64,000 bases of DNA from Methylobacter tundripaludum (GCF_002934365.1 NZ_PTIY01000002.1:1-64000); one strand, 5' to 3'. Positions 18,891-28,561 are shown, counted from the stretch's first letter. A program made the numbers and translations. The notes: a model not told the origin generated them from the letters alone.

Positions 18891-20597
18891 ATGGACATTA
18901 CCAAAAAAATTCGTCTCGGCGACCTGCTGGTTCAAAACCGGATTATTACCGAAGAACAACTCACGACGGCGCTGGCCGAACAAAAGAAAACCGGAAGACA
19001 GCTGGGCCGCACCCTGATCAATTTAAACTTTATCAGTGAAACGGAACTGCTTAGTTTTCTGTCGCAGCAATTAAAAATCCCGTTTTTGGATATTTTGCAA
19101 TATCCGCGCAGGCCTGAAACGATCAAGTTGTTGCCCGAGACGGCTGCCCGGCGTTTCCGGGTCTTGTTGCTGGAAAATAACGAATACGACGTCCTGTTGG
19201 CTATGGCCGATCCTACCGACTTAATGGGGCTGGATGAATTAAGCCGTATCCTGAAAAAGAATATTCAGCCCGCCGTAGTCAGGGAAGCTGACTTGTTGAT
19301 GGCGATAGACCAGTCCTATCGGCGCACCGATGAAATCGATAAACTGGCCGAACAATTGCGCAGCGATATGGCGGATGATGACAATATCGATCTCAATTCA
19401 ATGCTGACATCGGCTGAAGCGGCCGATGCGCCTGTCGTCAGATTGTTGAAATCAGTGTTTGAAGACGCCGTGCAAGTACGGGCTTCCGACATCCATATAG
19501 AGCCGCAAGAACATAAATTGTATATCCGTTTTCGCATTGACGGCGTACTGCACCAACAAACCGAAGCCGACCTGAAAATTACCACAGCGCTGGTATTGCG
19601 GCTCAAACTCATGTCAGGGCTCGACATCTCCGAGAAACGTTTACCGCAGGATGGCCGCTTCCAGGTCAAAGTGCGGCTACAGTCAGTCGACGTGCGTATA
19701 TCGACCATGCCGACCATCTACGGCGAATCCGTGGTCATGCGTTTATTGATCCAGAATGCAGAAGGGTTTTCGCTGGAAAAACTGGGCATGCCGCCCGAAC
19801 TGTTGGCCCGTTTTCGCAAGCTGCTGCATCGTCCTGACGGCATGATACTGGTTACCGGGCCAACCGGTAGCGGTAAAACCACTACTCTTTATGCCGCCCT
19901 CAGCGAACTCAACTCCTCCGCCAACAAAATTATTACCGTGGAAGACCCGGTCGAATACCGTTTGCCCGGCATTAACCAGGTGCAGATAAACGAAAAGATC
20001 GATCTCGACTTTGCCCGGGTACTGCGTTCCGCCTTGCGGCAAGACCCGGACATCGTTCTGGTCGGCGAAATGCGCGATCATGAAACCGCGCAGATCGGCC
20101 TGCGCGCCGCGATGACAGGCCATTTAGTGTTGTCAACCTTGCATACCAACGATGCCGTCAGCTCGCCCATTCGGCTGATGGACATGGGCGTGCCGCGCTT
20201 TATGGTCGCCATGTCCTTGTTGGGCGTCATTGCCCAACGGCTGGTGCGGGTCGTCTGCGAAAGTTGCGCCCAGCCTTCCATACCGGAACCCTTCGAACAG
20301 ACTTGGCTTAAACTTGAATTGGGCGATACTTTGGATCCGCAAGGCTTTGTCCGCGGCAGGGGCTGCATCCATTGCAACGGCACCGGCTATCAAGGCCGGG
20401 TGGGCGTTTATGAATTGCTGGAAATGAATACCGAACTGACCGATGCCGCCAATGATCCAGACACCAGTGTTTTTATTAAACTGGCGCGAAAAAAAATAGC
20501 GGGAAACACCCTGCGCAGCAGCGCGGTGGCAATGGCTGTGGCTAAACGCACCACCGTTGCGGAAGCCATGCGCATCAGCAATCAGTTTGAAGATTAG
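18891..20597 (+). CDS. GspE/PilB-family ATPase with MshEN c-di-GMP domain
   Basis: 568 residues. The N-terminal domain (about residues 5-60) follows the MshEN pattern RLG-x2-L, then Q-x3-G-x2-LG and L-x3-Q, a cyclic di-GMP binding motif. The ATPase core has Walker A GPTGSGKTTTL, Walker B ILVGEMRD, and a zinc tetracysteine (CESC and CIHC). This matches MshE-like or GspE motors for type IV pili or type II secretion. No inner-membrane platform, pilin or secretin gene is beside it, so it must work with parts coded elsewhere. A TTG start at 18879 would add four residues; ATG 18891 is preferred. Confidence 0.88.
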   Translation: MDITKKIRLGDLLVQNRIITEEQLTTALAEQKKTGRQLGRTLINLNFISETELLSFLSQQLKIPFLDILQYPRRPETIKLLPETAARRFRVLLLENNEYDVLLAMADPTDLMGLDELSRILKKNIQPAVVREADLLMAIDQSYRRTDEIDKLAEQLRSDMADDDNIDLNSMLTSAEAADAPVVRLLKSVFEDAVQVRASDIHIEPQEHKLYIRFRIDGVLHQQTEADLKITTALVLRLKLMSGLDISEKRLPQDGRFQVKVRLQSVDVRISTMPTIYGESVVMRLLIQNAEGFSLEKLGMPPELLARFRKLLHRPDGMILVTGPTGSGKTTTLYAALSELNSSANKIITVEDPVEYRLPGINQVQINEKIDLDFARVLRSALRQDPDIVLVGEMRDHETAQIGLRAAMTGHLVLSTLHTNDAVSSPIRLMDMGVPRFMVAMSLLGVIAQRLVRVVCESCAQPSIPEPFEQTWLKLELGDTLDPQGFVRGRGCIHCNGTGYQGRVGVYELLEMNTELTDAANDPDTSVFIKLARKKIAGNTLRSSAVAMAVAKRTTVAEAMRISNQFED

Positions 20598-20656
20598 CCG
20601 GGGGGCTGCCACGTCATTGCTCCTGTATTCTTGAGGCAATGTTGAAAGGGTTCTTC

Positions 20657-21715
20657 TTATTTCCAGACGGAATGGATGCCGTGGTCGTGAGGAAACAATT
20701 TAATGTATTGCACCAACCGCGGGTAATGCGCCAAGTTGCGGCCGCTGGCGTGCGGCAAGGCGTGGTGCCAGAGGATGAAATCCCCGGCCGAGCCGGTGAC
20801 CGGCACCGGATCCAGGCTTTCCAAATCCTGTTCGCGCGGGTTTTGCTCCGGCGGAAGTTCCTCCAGCCAGTGATCTATACGGCGGTGGAATCCCGGCACA
20901 CAACGGAAAGCGCCTTGTTCGGCGCTGGTATCGCTCAGGTATAACAGGCCCTGGACGCCGAACGGAATCGGCAAGGCAAGGCTGACATCCCAGTGTATGC
21001 GGCTGGGGCCGGATATATTGATACCGCCGCGCTCAGGCCGGTTCAGGCTGGAACGGTCTACGCTAGCCCATAAGTCGCCTGTTCCCCAAAGTTGCTCGAA
21101 CGCTTTGCGGATGCGCGGTGCTGCGCGGTTTTTATTCAGGGCCGGATGCAGGAACAGCGGCACCCAAAACAGATGCGTTCCGTTGTACCAACTCTCTGAG
21201 TTTAGCGGATCCATGCCGAGAAAGTCCCATATCGCCGATTCCGCTTCCCGGCAATCCTCAGCGGAAACCGCGTTGCGCAGCACCACGTAGCCGTTTTCCC
21301 GCCAGAACGCCAAGTCCTCTGCCGACAACACGGGGTCTTGAATGTCTTCCCCATTGATGGGGTAGATACGCCGCGGATGTTCCAGATAACGCCTAACCAT
21401 TGCATTAAGGCGCTCCACCAAGGCGGCATCGGGAGCACCGCCGAGCTTTTGCACAATCCACTGTTCGAATTCGGCATAGCTAGGGCGTTGATGAAACAGA
21501 TATTCCGCCGGTTCGACAATGCCCAAACCCAGGCCCTGCATCAGCGTGAAATCAAGTCCGTATTCGCCATGCACACTGCTCGGATCAAGCCGGCCCTCGA
21601 TTTCCAGCATCCGTTTAGACCAATAGCGCCGCAAGTGGAGCACGCCCAATCCGCCGGCCTCCATCGAAGCAAGACTATGTTCAGGTTTTGCTATCAGGTT
21701 CACAGGTGCACCCAC
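20657..21715 (-). CDS. Phytanoyl-CoA dioxygenase (PhyH) family protein
   Basis: 352 residues with a GTG start three bases after the AraC gene; an ATG 17 codons later (21664) is possible. The second half is a PhyH-type Fe(II)/2-oxoglutarate oxygenase: the first metal ligands in IHWDVS (His-x-Asp), the distal His in LPHASGRN and an Arg for 2-oxoglutarate shortly after. A full iron triad suggests an active hydroxylase; the substrate is unknown. The first ~110 residues are a separate region I cannot assign. It is most likely in an operon with, and controlled by, the AraC regulator upstream. Confidence 0.8.
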   Translation of the reverse strand: MGAPVNLIAKPEHSLASMEAGGLGVLHLRRYWSKRMLEIEGRLDPSSVHGEYGLDFTLMQGLGLGIVEPAEYLFHQRPSYAEFEQWIVQKLGGAPDAALVERLNAMVRRYLEHPRRIYPINGEDIQDPVLSAEDLAFWRENGYVVLRNAVSAEDCREAESAIWDFLGMDPLNSESWYNGTHLFWVPLFLHPALNKNRAAPRIRKAFEQLWGTGDLWASVDRSSLNRPERGGINISGPSRIHWDVSLALPIPFGVQGLLYLSDTSAEQGAFRCVPGFHRRIDHWLEELPPEQNPREQDLESLDPVPVTGSAGDFILWHHALPHASGRNLAHYPRLVQYIKLFPHDHGIHSVWK

Positions 21716-21718
21716 TGT

Positions 21719-22525
21719 TCAGCGCTGCAATCGGGCCAGCTTTTGCAGGCCTACCGTGGGCGGCGCACCGAAAGTCTTGCGGAATTCATGGCTAAAATGG
21801 GCCGAGTCCGAAAACCCGGTAGCGTGCGCCGCAGTCGTGAAGTTGTTGCCTTTGAGTATTTCGCATATCGCTTTCCGTACCCGGATCCAGCTTCGGTAAC
21901 GGCGGAAAGGGACGCCGATCTGTTTTGTGAACAGGTGTTGGAATCGCGAGGCGGATAGCCCGACCGCTTCCGACAGCGTCGCCACTGAGGTCAGATCGTC
22001 GCCATGTTCGAATAAAAATTCCACCACCTGGGCTATGCGCGGATCGATCGGCTCTGCTCCTGACCGCCGTTTGGAAAAATCCATCAGATCGGCCAATGGC
22101 TCCGCAGTCCACTGGGGATTATAGCGGTCTTCGTAAAGGTCGCGCATGAACGCAATCTCGCCGGCCGTGCCGACCAGCGCGCCGTCTATTTGGCGAGTAT
22201 TACGGATCAGCGGTTTCAGCGCATCGGCCCCGGCGATATTCGGTTCGATATAAAACACCGCCAGCGGGTCGCCGCCGACATCGAGCTCATGCAGGACACC
22301 GGCCGGAATAAGTGCAGTGCGGCAGGACAGCCAATCGCCGCCATGCAGCCGCAGGCGAAAACGGCCGTAGATTCCGGCGAGAAAAACAGGCGCGCCGTGT
22401 TGATGGCTCGCGTTGTAGTACAGCGGCCCGGTAAAAAACGTGCGCCCGTCGCTGATGTCCCAGAGCGCGTCGAACTGGACGGTGTCTGTCGCAGCACGTT
22501 CATACAAGCGGGGGCTGTCTGTCAT
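21719..22525 (-). CDS. AraC-family transcriptional regulator
   Basis: 268 residues. An N-terminal cupin-like effector domain (with FFTGPLYYNASHQHGAPVFL and GDWLSCRTALIPAGVLHELD) is followed by a C-terminal double helix-turn-helix typical of AraC/XylS: VGLSASRFQHLFTKQIGVPF and FTTAAHATGFSDSAHFSHEF. The histidine-rich cupin part suggests a small ligand. The PhyH dioxygenase gene begins three bases downstream, and a membrane protein gene is divergent; either could be its target. Confidence 0.9.
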   Translation of the reverse strand: MTDSPRLYERAATDTVQFDALWDISDGRTFFTGPLYYNASHQHGAPVFLAGIYGRFRLRLHGGDWLSCRTALIPAGVLHELDVGGDPLAVFYIEPNIAGADALKPLIRNTRQIDGALVGTAGEIAFMRDLYEDRYNPQWTAEPLADLMDFSKRRSGAEPIDPRIAQVVEFLFEHGDDLTSVATLSEAVGLSASRFQHLFTKQIGVPFRRYRSWIRVRKAICEILKGNNFTTAAHATGFSDSAHFSHEFRKTFGAPPTVGLQKLARLQR

Positions 22526-22703
22526 TGTTTATACTCCGATACATTGTTTTGATCCCCGTCTTTAACGCAGGCGTTGGCAGTGCAGTCTAGTCAAATAGCA
22601 GGCTGTTGACAACTCCCTCCAAGTGGCGGTGGTTTGGGCAATTCGCCGCTATTGGCGTCCAACAAGGTGGGGCGAAAGCCCCCGTATAACGATGAGGGTA
22701 ACC

Positions 22704-23183
22704 ATGACAAACCAGAAAATTTCACACGAACCGATGACCAACCTTTTTCTTTTGGCGTTTGCCGGACTGTGTCTGGCGATAGCGCTTGCGATCGCCTGGG
22801 TGCTCGGCTTCACACTGTTTTTCCCGGACGGCGGCTTGGCCGGATTGCTGGTCGAACGGGCCGACATTATCAGGGCTCATATCGACTATCTGATGATGGC
22901 CCAATTCCTGTTCATCTTTTTCCTGCTGTTTCGGCAGTATGCCATCGATCCGCCCGTCTGGGTTGTTGCCGCTTGTTGTTTCGGTGCTTTTTTCAATCCA
23001 CTGTCATTCCTGGTCAGGGGCCTGACGCCGAAGCCATCCGTTGTCGCTACGATTCCTGTCGAAGCGCATTTTCCGTTTCAGGCGGGATTGAGCTTCACAT
23101 TGACAACGGTCGGTTTTCTGACCGCCGTCGCGCTGGTCGTCAGGGCGGCCTGGAAATTGAGATCGGCGAAGAATGGAGGCTGA
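22704..23183 (+). CDS. Membrane protein of unknown function
   Basis: 159 residues from the ATG at 22704; the longer upstream frame has atypical composition. Four hydrophobic segments are visible, starting at about residues 12, 60, 85 and 128. No family recognised. It is divergent from the AraC regulator with about 180 bases between starts and may be one of its targets. Confidence 0.6.
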   Translation: MTNQKISHEPMTNLFLLAFAGLCLAIALAIAWVLGFTLFFPDGGLAGLLVERADIIRAHIDYLMMAQFLFIFFLLFRQYAIDPPVWVVAACCFGAFFNPLSFLVRGLTPKPSVVATIPVEAHFPFQAGLSFTLTTVGFLTAVALVVRAAWKLRSAKNGG

Positions 23184-23415
23184 TTTGCCGTCCAATGTGC
23201 TAGGCTGTTTTCGGTGGGATGCATTCATCCTGGCGCAGCCTTGCATTCTATTTGTTAATAAATTATCAAGACAATCGCTTTAGGATGACAAATGCAGGCA
23301 TGTCGGCTTTTATCAAAACCCAGTAAAATAAATCAGTAGCTTTGGTTGAATTTCATTCATTCAATAACCCCGTATTTACGGAATAACGACAACAACTTAT
23401 AGTCAAGGCTCACTG

Positions 23416-23943
23416 ATGATGAAACACTATTTGCTGGAAAAACCGTCGCCCTGGATTGTTAAACACGCTCCGTTGATAGCTAAAGAAGGCCGGGTACTCG
23501 ACCTTGCCTGCGGCAATGGACGCCATGCAATCTGCCTTGCCAAGCAAGGCTATCGGGTCGATGCGATTGACCGCGATGCTCAGGCCTTATCGAGCATGCT
23601 GGGGGTGGACAATATCAACGCGTCTATTGCCGACTTTGAAGCGGGCGGTTGGCCTGACTCAGAGCGGCGGTATGACGGCTTAATAGTCAGCCGCTATCTG
23701 TATCGGCCGTTGCTTCTCACTCTTGCCGAAATGCTTAATCCGGGCGGCGTGTTGATTTATGAAACCTTCATGATGGGCAACGAACATTACGGCAAGCCCA
23801 GCAATCCCGATTTCTTGTTGCAGCCGGATGAACTGTTGGAAGTTTATTCCCCTGTACTGACTATAGTCGCATTTGAGCAGGGTGAACAGAAAACGCCACG
23901 GCCTGCTGTGATGCAACGCATTTGCGCGGTTAAGAATTTATAG
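23416..23943 (+). CDS. Class I SAM-dependent methyltransferase
   Basis: 175 residues. Motif I VLDLACGNGRHAICLAKQG (about residues 28-46) and the acidic residue at the end of strand 2 (VDAIDRD) mark a Rossmann-fold methyltransferase, closest in appearance to the TehB-like group. A PGGVLIYETFM strand-turn follows. The substrate cannot be told. The stop overlaps by 14 bases the end of the convergent HPP gene. Confidence 0.82.
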   Translation: MMKHYLLEKPSPWIVKHAPLIAKEGRVLDLACGNGRHAICLAKQGYRVDAIDRDAQALSSMLGVDNINASIADFEAGGWPDSERRYDGLIVSRYLYRPLLLTLAEMLNPGGVLIYETFMMGNEHYGKPSNPDFLLQPDELLEVYSPVLTIVAFEQGEQKTPRPAVMQRICAVKNL

Positions 23944-24442
23944 CGGCTGCTTGCCGAACGGTACGCGTCAGCTTGAAGATAAGACGCGCCAGGAAAAACA
24001 AAACTATTGCGCCCGCCAAGGTTGGAAACAATAAAAACGACCAGTCCGGTCGGGTTAAAAAAATAATCACAGGATTGGAACCTGCGGGCGGGTGAACGGT
24101 ACGTGTGACCAGCATCGCAGCCAGGGCGGTGCCGACAGCCAAAGCCATGCTCCACCAGTCGGGGCCGACGAATTTGAGAAAACCCAAGCCAATCAAAGAG
24201 CAAAGTAAGTGACCGACGATCAGATTGCGCGGTTGTGCAAATACCGCATCCGGGAATCCGAACAATAAAACACAGGATGCGCCGAAAGAACCCAATATCC
24301 AGGGGTGGCCGGAAAGTTGACTTAAGGCGGCAATGGAAGCGATAGCCAAACTTGACCCCAGTCCGGCCCAAGCTATATGTAATAGCGAAGGTCTTGGCGG
24401 AAGGACTTTGCCGCCATTTCTATTTTTATTCTTAAGCGGCAT
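23930..24442 (-). CDS. HPP family integral membrane protein
   Basis: 170 residues with about four to five transmembrane helices and the family-defining HPPAGSNP motif (near residue 117), together with GSFGASCVLLFGFPDAVFAQPRN split over the second helix and loop. Some HPP proteins in cyanobacteria and plants carry nitrite across membranes; function here is unknown. It is downstream of the formate dehydrogenase gene reading in the same direction only in the sense of lying on the minus strand; the gap is about 80 bases, so co-transcription is possible. Confidence 0.85.
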   Translation of the reverse strand: MPLKNKNRNGGKVLPPRPSLLHIAWAGLGSSLAIASIAALSQLSGHPWILGSFGASCVLLFGFPDAVFAQPRNLIVGHLLCSLIGLGFLKFVGPDWWSMALAVGTALAAMLVTRTVHPPAGSNPVIIFLTRPDWSFLLFPTLAGAIVLFFLARLIFKLTRTVRQAAAINS

Positions 24443-24524
24443 TAGTTAAGCCCCTCCTTCCAAGTCGGCAAAGGGGATGCGGCATTGACCCGCGCATCCC
24501 CGGCTTCAGTTCAAACGATTACTA

Positions 24525-25727
24525 TCAATCCTTCTTGAACTTGGCCGCTTCTTCCGATCCACCGGTGGCATTGCCTTTACTATAGGAATGCGCACCGACG
24601 CCGGCCAGCTTGCCGCCTTGGACAATCAGGTATTCGTCGCGAATGGGCCGATTTTCAAAGTAGCACTCAAGAATTTCGCGGGTACCGGCAGCGTAACGTG
24701 TCTGCGCCGACAGGCTGGTGCCTGAAATGTGCGGCGTCATGCCATGATTCGGCATCGTGCGCCAAGGATGGTCGTTGGGTGCCGGTTGCGGGAACCAGAC
24801 GTCGCCGGCATAACCCGCCAGTTGTCCGCTTTCCAGCGCATTGACAATCGCATCGCGGTCGCACAACTTGCCGCGCGCCGTATTGATCAGATAGGCGCCG
24901 CGTTTGAAGTGCTTCAGCGTCTGCTCGTTGATCATGTGCTCGGTTTCAGGATGCAGCGGACAGTTTAAGGTCACGACGTCGCACACCTCGGTCAGACTTT
25001 CCAGGCTGGAGTGATAGGTCAGGTTAAGTTCCTGTTCGACCGCTTCCGGCAGTCTATGACGATCCAGATAGTGCAGTTTCACATCGAACGGTTTGAGCAG
25101 GCGCAATACGCGCAGACCGATACGACCGGCCGCGACGGTGCCGACGTTCATCGCTTCCAGGTCGTAGGAACGCGCCACGCAGTCGGCGATATTCCAGCCG
25201 CCTTTGATCACCCAGTTGTAGGACGGAATGTAGTTGCGCACCAGCGCGAGCGTCATCATGACCACATGTTCGGCAACGCTGTTGCTGTTGCAATAAGTCA
25301 CTTCGGCAACGGTAATGTTGCGTTCCATCGCGGCTTGCAGATCGGTGTGATCGGAGCCGATACCGGCGGTCACGATCATCTTCAGGTTTTTCGCCTTGGC
25401 GATGCGTTCGGCGGTCATATAGGCCGGCCAGAACGGTTGGGAAATGACGATTTCGGCGTCGTGCAGCTCGCGGTCCAGAACGCTGTCGGCACCGTCCTTG
25501 CTGGACGTCACGACCAGTTGATGACCGTTCGATTCCAGGTAGTTACGCAAACCCAACTCGCCTGAAACACTGCCGAGCAATGCACCGGGTTTGAAGTCGA
25601 TGGCCTTGGGCGTAGGCAGTGTTTGTCCGTCAGGGTAACGCTCCGGCTGAGGCAGGTCGTTACGGGCATAGGATGTTGGATAACCGTCGATAGGATCGTC
25701 GTAAAGAACCAGAATAATTTTTGCCAT
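24525..25727 (-). CDS. fdh: NAD-dependent formate dehydrogenase, metal-free
   Basis: 400 residues, the length of the metal-independent FDH of methylotrophs. It oxidises formate to CO2 with NAD+, the last step of C1 oxidation. Seen: the YARNDLPQPERYPDGQT N-terminal segment, formate-site PFWPAYMT, a Rossmann loop AAGRIGLRVLRLLKPF, the NAD-specifying Asp in YLDRHRLPE, the catalytic Arg in INTARGKLCDRDAIV and the catalytic His in PHISGTSLSAQTRYAAGT. The C-terminal GSEEAAKFKKD also fits. A LysR gene lies upstream on the same strand, followed by molybdate uptake genes. Confidence 0.96.
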   Translation of the reverse strand: MAKIILVLYDDPIDGYPTSYARNDLPQPERYPDGQTLPTPKAIDFKPGALLGSVSGELGLRNYLESNGHQLVVTSSKDGADSVLDRELHDAEIVISQPFWPAYMTAERIAKAKNLKMIVTAGIGSDHTDLQAAMERNITVAEVTYCNSNSVAEHVVMMTLALVRNYIPSYNWVIKGGWNIADCVARSYDLEAMNVGTVAAGRIGLRVLRLLKPFDVKLHYLDRHRLPEAVEQELNLTYHSSLESLTEVCDVVTLNCPLHPETEHMINEQTLKHFKRGAYLINTARGKLCDRDAIVNALESGQLAGYAGDVWFPQPAPNDHPWRTMPNHGMTPHISGTSLSAQTRYAAGTREILECYFENRPIRDEYLIVQGGKLAGVGAHSYSKGNATGGSEEAAKFKKD

Positions 25728-25855
25728 TTTGCTTTGCCTTAATGATAGTTGGGGGAGGGCGCGTCCGCGATGCGGACGGCCCTGATTTATCCCGGCCGGG
25801 TGGCAGTATTGTCCGGTGCTTGCGGCGTCAGCGTCTAATCGTTTCGCCGTATCGG

Positions 25856-26773
25856 TTAATAGATTGCGGTTATCAAACCGTCGAAACGGTGTTGCAGATT
25901 GAGGCTTTGGGCGATGTTCCAGGCGGCGTTCTGCAACGGTGGCGGCAAATCCTGGCGGCGGGCGATCAGGCCGATTTCCCGCGATAGTTCAGGGTTCAAT
26001 GGAATGGCGGTGACGTCCCTGCTCATTTCAAACAGGCTTAACAGGCTGTGCGGCACCACGCTGTACAGGCCTGCGCTGCGAACGTAGGCGTACAGGGCGA
26101 ACACCGAGTCTGTTTCCAGCATGATGTTGGGGCTTATGCCCGCTTCTCGGAAGGCGGCGTCGATCAGGCGGCGGTTTTGCATGTTCGGCGTTAGCAGGCA
26201 CAGCGGCAATTTTGCGACATCGGCCCAGCCTAAATTGTCTTTAAAAAGCCTGGGGTCGGGGCTGCGGGCCAACAGCACATGACGTTCCCGGTACAATGGC
26301 AGTTTTCGGAAACCTTTCAGTCCGGGATCTTCGAGATAAGTCAGCCCCAAATCAAGCTCGAAGTTGTCGAGTTGACGGATCAGGTCGTCGGCGCATAGCG
26401 AAACCAGTTTGACGCCGACGCCCGGATAATCGCTCTGGTAAGGTTCGGTTAACAATGGAGCCACGGCCAGCGTAGTGGGAATGGCGCCGATGCGGAGCGT
26501 GCCGGTGAGTTGCCGGTTGCATTGCGCCGCTTCCTGCCTCATGCATTCCCAGTCTTGCGCCAGAATCCGCGCCCATTGCAACAGGCGTTCGCCTTCCATC
26601 GTAAAGCCCTGAAAGCGTTGGCCGCGGCGGATGAGGGTAACGCCCAGTTCTTCTTCAAGATGCTGGATGGCGGTGGATAAGGCCGGTTGGGAAACGCAGC
26701 ATATTTCAGCCGCACGGCCGAAATGTTCGGTTTTCGACAGCGCCAGCAGGTAATGGATTTGACGGATAAACAT
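25856..26773 (-). CDS. LysR-type transcriptional regulator (CysB/CbbR branch)
   Basis: 305 residues. N-terminal helix-turn-helix: IHYLLALSKTEHFGRAAEIC then VSQPALSTAIQHLEEELGV. The effector domain starts with LRIGAIPTTLAVAPLL. It lies 128 bases upstream of the formate dehydrogenase gene and reads towards it, which suggests it regulates or is co-expressed with it. Similar LysR regulators accompany formate dehydrogenase genes in other C1 bacteria. The ligand is unknown. Confidence 0.88.
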   Translation of the reverse strand: MFIRQIHYLLALSKTEHFGRAAEICCVSQPALSTAIQHLEEELGVTLIRRGQRFQGFTMEGERLLQWARILAQDWECMRQEAAQCNRQLTGTLRIGAIPTTLAVAPLLTEPYQSDYPGVGVKLVSLCADDLIRQLDNFELDLGLTYLEDPGLKGFRKLPLYRERHVLLARSPDPRLFKDNLGWADVAKLPLCLLTPNMQNRRLIDAAFREAGISPNIMLETDSVFALYAYVRSAGLYSVVPHSLLSLFEMSRDVTAIPLNPELSREIGLIARRQDLPPPLQNAAWNIAQSLNLQHRFDGLITAIY

Positions 26774-26842
26774 AGTGGGATAGTTGGGGAGCCACCAGCG
26801 GTTGCAGGCGCTGGTTTGCTGAGACCGGCTAAAGGTGTCGGG

Positions 26843-28015
26843 TTATTCAGGCAAGAAGCCGTCGTTCGAGCCGGCTGTATCGAGATAATATTGGCCGTCG
26901 CCGTGACTGATTACCCGTTGGTAGGGCAGGGCGTCGAGCTCGGTCAGGTAAGCAATGGAGTGGGTTTTAATCAGGCAATAGATGACTTCACCTTCCTGCA
27001 AGGCCATGTTCCGGCCAGCGCCCGGCGTAATTTCAGCCAGCAGCGTACTGCCGCAATCGACCTGCACGATCAGGCTTTCTCCGCTGGGAATCAGTGCGCA
27101 GATGCGGCCCTTGATTTGATTTTGTATCGATATGCCGTCGATATAGCTGCGCGATAAGGCTATGTCTTTGGCGCGTATCGACACTTGCGCCTCACTGCCG
27201 ACAGCTAAATGCGGCCGTAGCGGCAAGGTCAGCGGCAGGCCGAAGCTGTGGGCCAGGCTGCAACCGGACACATAGTCGTGACGGCTGACGGTCACCGGCA
27301 AGATGTTGTCGATCTGGCGGATGCCCAGATAGCGCAACATGCCTTGCTGCTTGGCGACATCGAGCAGCGAGCCGTTGTGCAGCACTTTGCCTTGTTCCAG
27401 CACAATCAGCCGGTCGGTCAGCTCCAGAATCTCTCCCAGGGATTGGCTGGCATACAGCACCGGCAAGCTCAGTTCATCCTGTAAGCGTTTTAGAATCGGC
27501 AGCAATTGTATTCGGTAACCGTTGCCGATCGCGGCAAAGGTCTCGTCCAGCAGCAATAGTCGCGGCGATTTCAGTAGCGAGCGGGCCAGCGCCACCCGTT
27601 GGCGTTCACCGGCGGAAAGCAGTTCGATGACATGGTTCAGGATAGGCCCCAATTCCAACAGCTCGATTAGAAAATCCAGCTTAAAAATGCGGCGGTGTTT
27701 CAGCGTCCGGTTATAGGCGGAGGTCAGGTTGTCGCGAACGGTTTCAGTCGAATCGGCGCAGTCGATTTGCAATACAGCGCCCACAGGCCGCTGTTCGCGC
27801 GGCATCATGATGCCTTTGCGGCTGTCGAACAGGATTTTGCCGTCCAGCACGATATGTCCGTTTTGCGGCTGAATAGTACCGGCGATTAAGCCGAGCACCG
27901 TGCTTTTGCCTGCGCCGGATTTGCCGAACAGGCCGACGCTTGAGTCGCTGATCGACAAGCGCGTAGTCAGGTCGAAATGTCCCCTGCGCAGTTTTACATT
28001 CATTTCCAGCAGCAT
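26843..28015 (-). CDS. Degenerate ModC-like ABC ATPase with TOBE domain
   Basis: 390 residues. It has Walker A GKSGAGKST (31-39), Q-loop Gln83, an ABC signature altered to LSAGERQ (133-139) and Walker B with Asp157 and Glu158. The D-loop, normally SLD, reads AIG (about 162-164), and the switch histidine is replaced: YASQS with Gln191 where the canonical ModC nearby has VTHS. The C-terminal third has molybdate-binding TOBE-like sequence. ATP binding looks likely, hydrolysis impaired. A standard ModC is encoded 550 bases upstream, so the pair could form an asymmetric dimer, or this one could be regulatory. Confidence 0.85.
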   Translation of the reverse strand: MLLEMNVKLRRGHFDLTTRLSISDSSVGLFGKSGAGKSTVLGLIAGTIQPQNGHIVLDGKILFDSRKGIMMPREQRPVGAVLQIDCADSTETVRDNLTSAYNRTLKHRRIFKLDFLIELLELGPILNHVIELLSAGERQRVALARSLLKSPRLLLLDETFAAIGNGYRIQLLPILKRLQDELSLPVLYASQSLGEILELTDRLIVLEQGKVLHNGSLLDVAKQQGMLRYLGIRQIDNILPVTVSRHDYVSGCSLAHSFGLPLTLPLRPHLAVGSEAQVSIRAKDIALSRSYIDGISIQNQIKGRICALIPSGESLIVQVDCGSTLLAEITPGAGRNMALQEGEVIYCLIKTHSIAYLTELDALPYQRVISHGDGQYYLDTAGSNDGFLPE

Positions 28016-28044
28016 GGTTACCTCCGTTAATTAAGAGATGTTTC

Positions 28045-28099
28045 CCTCGTTCCCACGCGCTGCCCTTCGATAAAGCTCAGGACAGGCGTGGGAACGAGG
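28045..28099. repeat. Composite palindrome: family A arms around a GCTCAGGAC core
   Basis: Outer arms CCTCGTTCCCACGC and GCGTGGGAACGAGG enclose CCTTCGATAAAGCTCAGGAC, a fragment of the CCTTCG...GCTCAGG repeat family. It lies between two molybdenum genes. Confidence 0.8.
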
Positions 28100-28112
28100 A
28101 AGCGGAAGATTA

Positions 28113-28541
28113 TCAGCCGGCGACAGCCAGGATCACCGCGCCGGCCTTGAACACCGCCGTGGCGGCTTGGCCTTTGCTCAAACCCAAGGCTTCGACGCTG
28201 TCGTTGGTCACGGTGGCGGCAACCTGCTCGCCGCCTTTCAGCTCAATATCGACTTCGGCATTGACAGCCCCCGGTTTAACCAGGGTTACCGTGCCTTGCA
28301 GCTGGTTACGGGCCGACAGCCGGTAGCCGCCGAAATCGGTGACGATGATGATTTGCGGGGCTTTGACCAGCGCGACCACTTCCATGCCGATCTTGATCCC
28401 CAAGGTTTCGACGGATTCCTTGGTAATCGAGGCGACGATGGTCTCTCCGCCTTTCAAGCCGATATGAACCTCGGCATTGACTGCGCCGATAATGACTTGG
28501 CTGACGGTACCGGTAAACTGATTGCGTGCGCTTGCTTTCAT
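28113..28541 (-). CDS. Tandem Mop-domain molybdate-binding protein
   Basis: 142 residues made of two Mop/TOBE repeats of about 70 each. Each begins SARNQFTGTV or SARNQLQGTV and contains NAEVHIGLKGGETIVA- or NAEVDIELKGGEQVAA-type strands, then S-VE-LG. This is the organisation of di-Mop molbindins, cytoplasmic proteins that store or buffer molybdate or tungstate. It lies between the two ModC-like genes on the same strand; the 20-base gap to the upstream modC indicates an operon. Confidence 0.92.
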   Translation of the reverse strand: MKASARNQFTGTVSQVIIGAVNAEVHIGLKGGETIVASITKESVETLGIKIGMEVVALVKAPQIIIVTDFGGYRLSARNQLQGTVTLVKPGAVNAEVDIELKGGEQVAATVTNDSVEALGLSKGQAATAVFKAGAVILAVAG

Positions 28542-28561
28542 GATGAATCTCCAGATGTTGA

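Noticed and set aside
24525-25727. Phosphoglycerate or lactate dehydrogenase (D-2-hydroxyacid family)
   Set aside because: Length, the formate-site segments and the C-terminus match NAD formate dehydrogenase.
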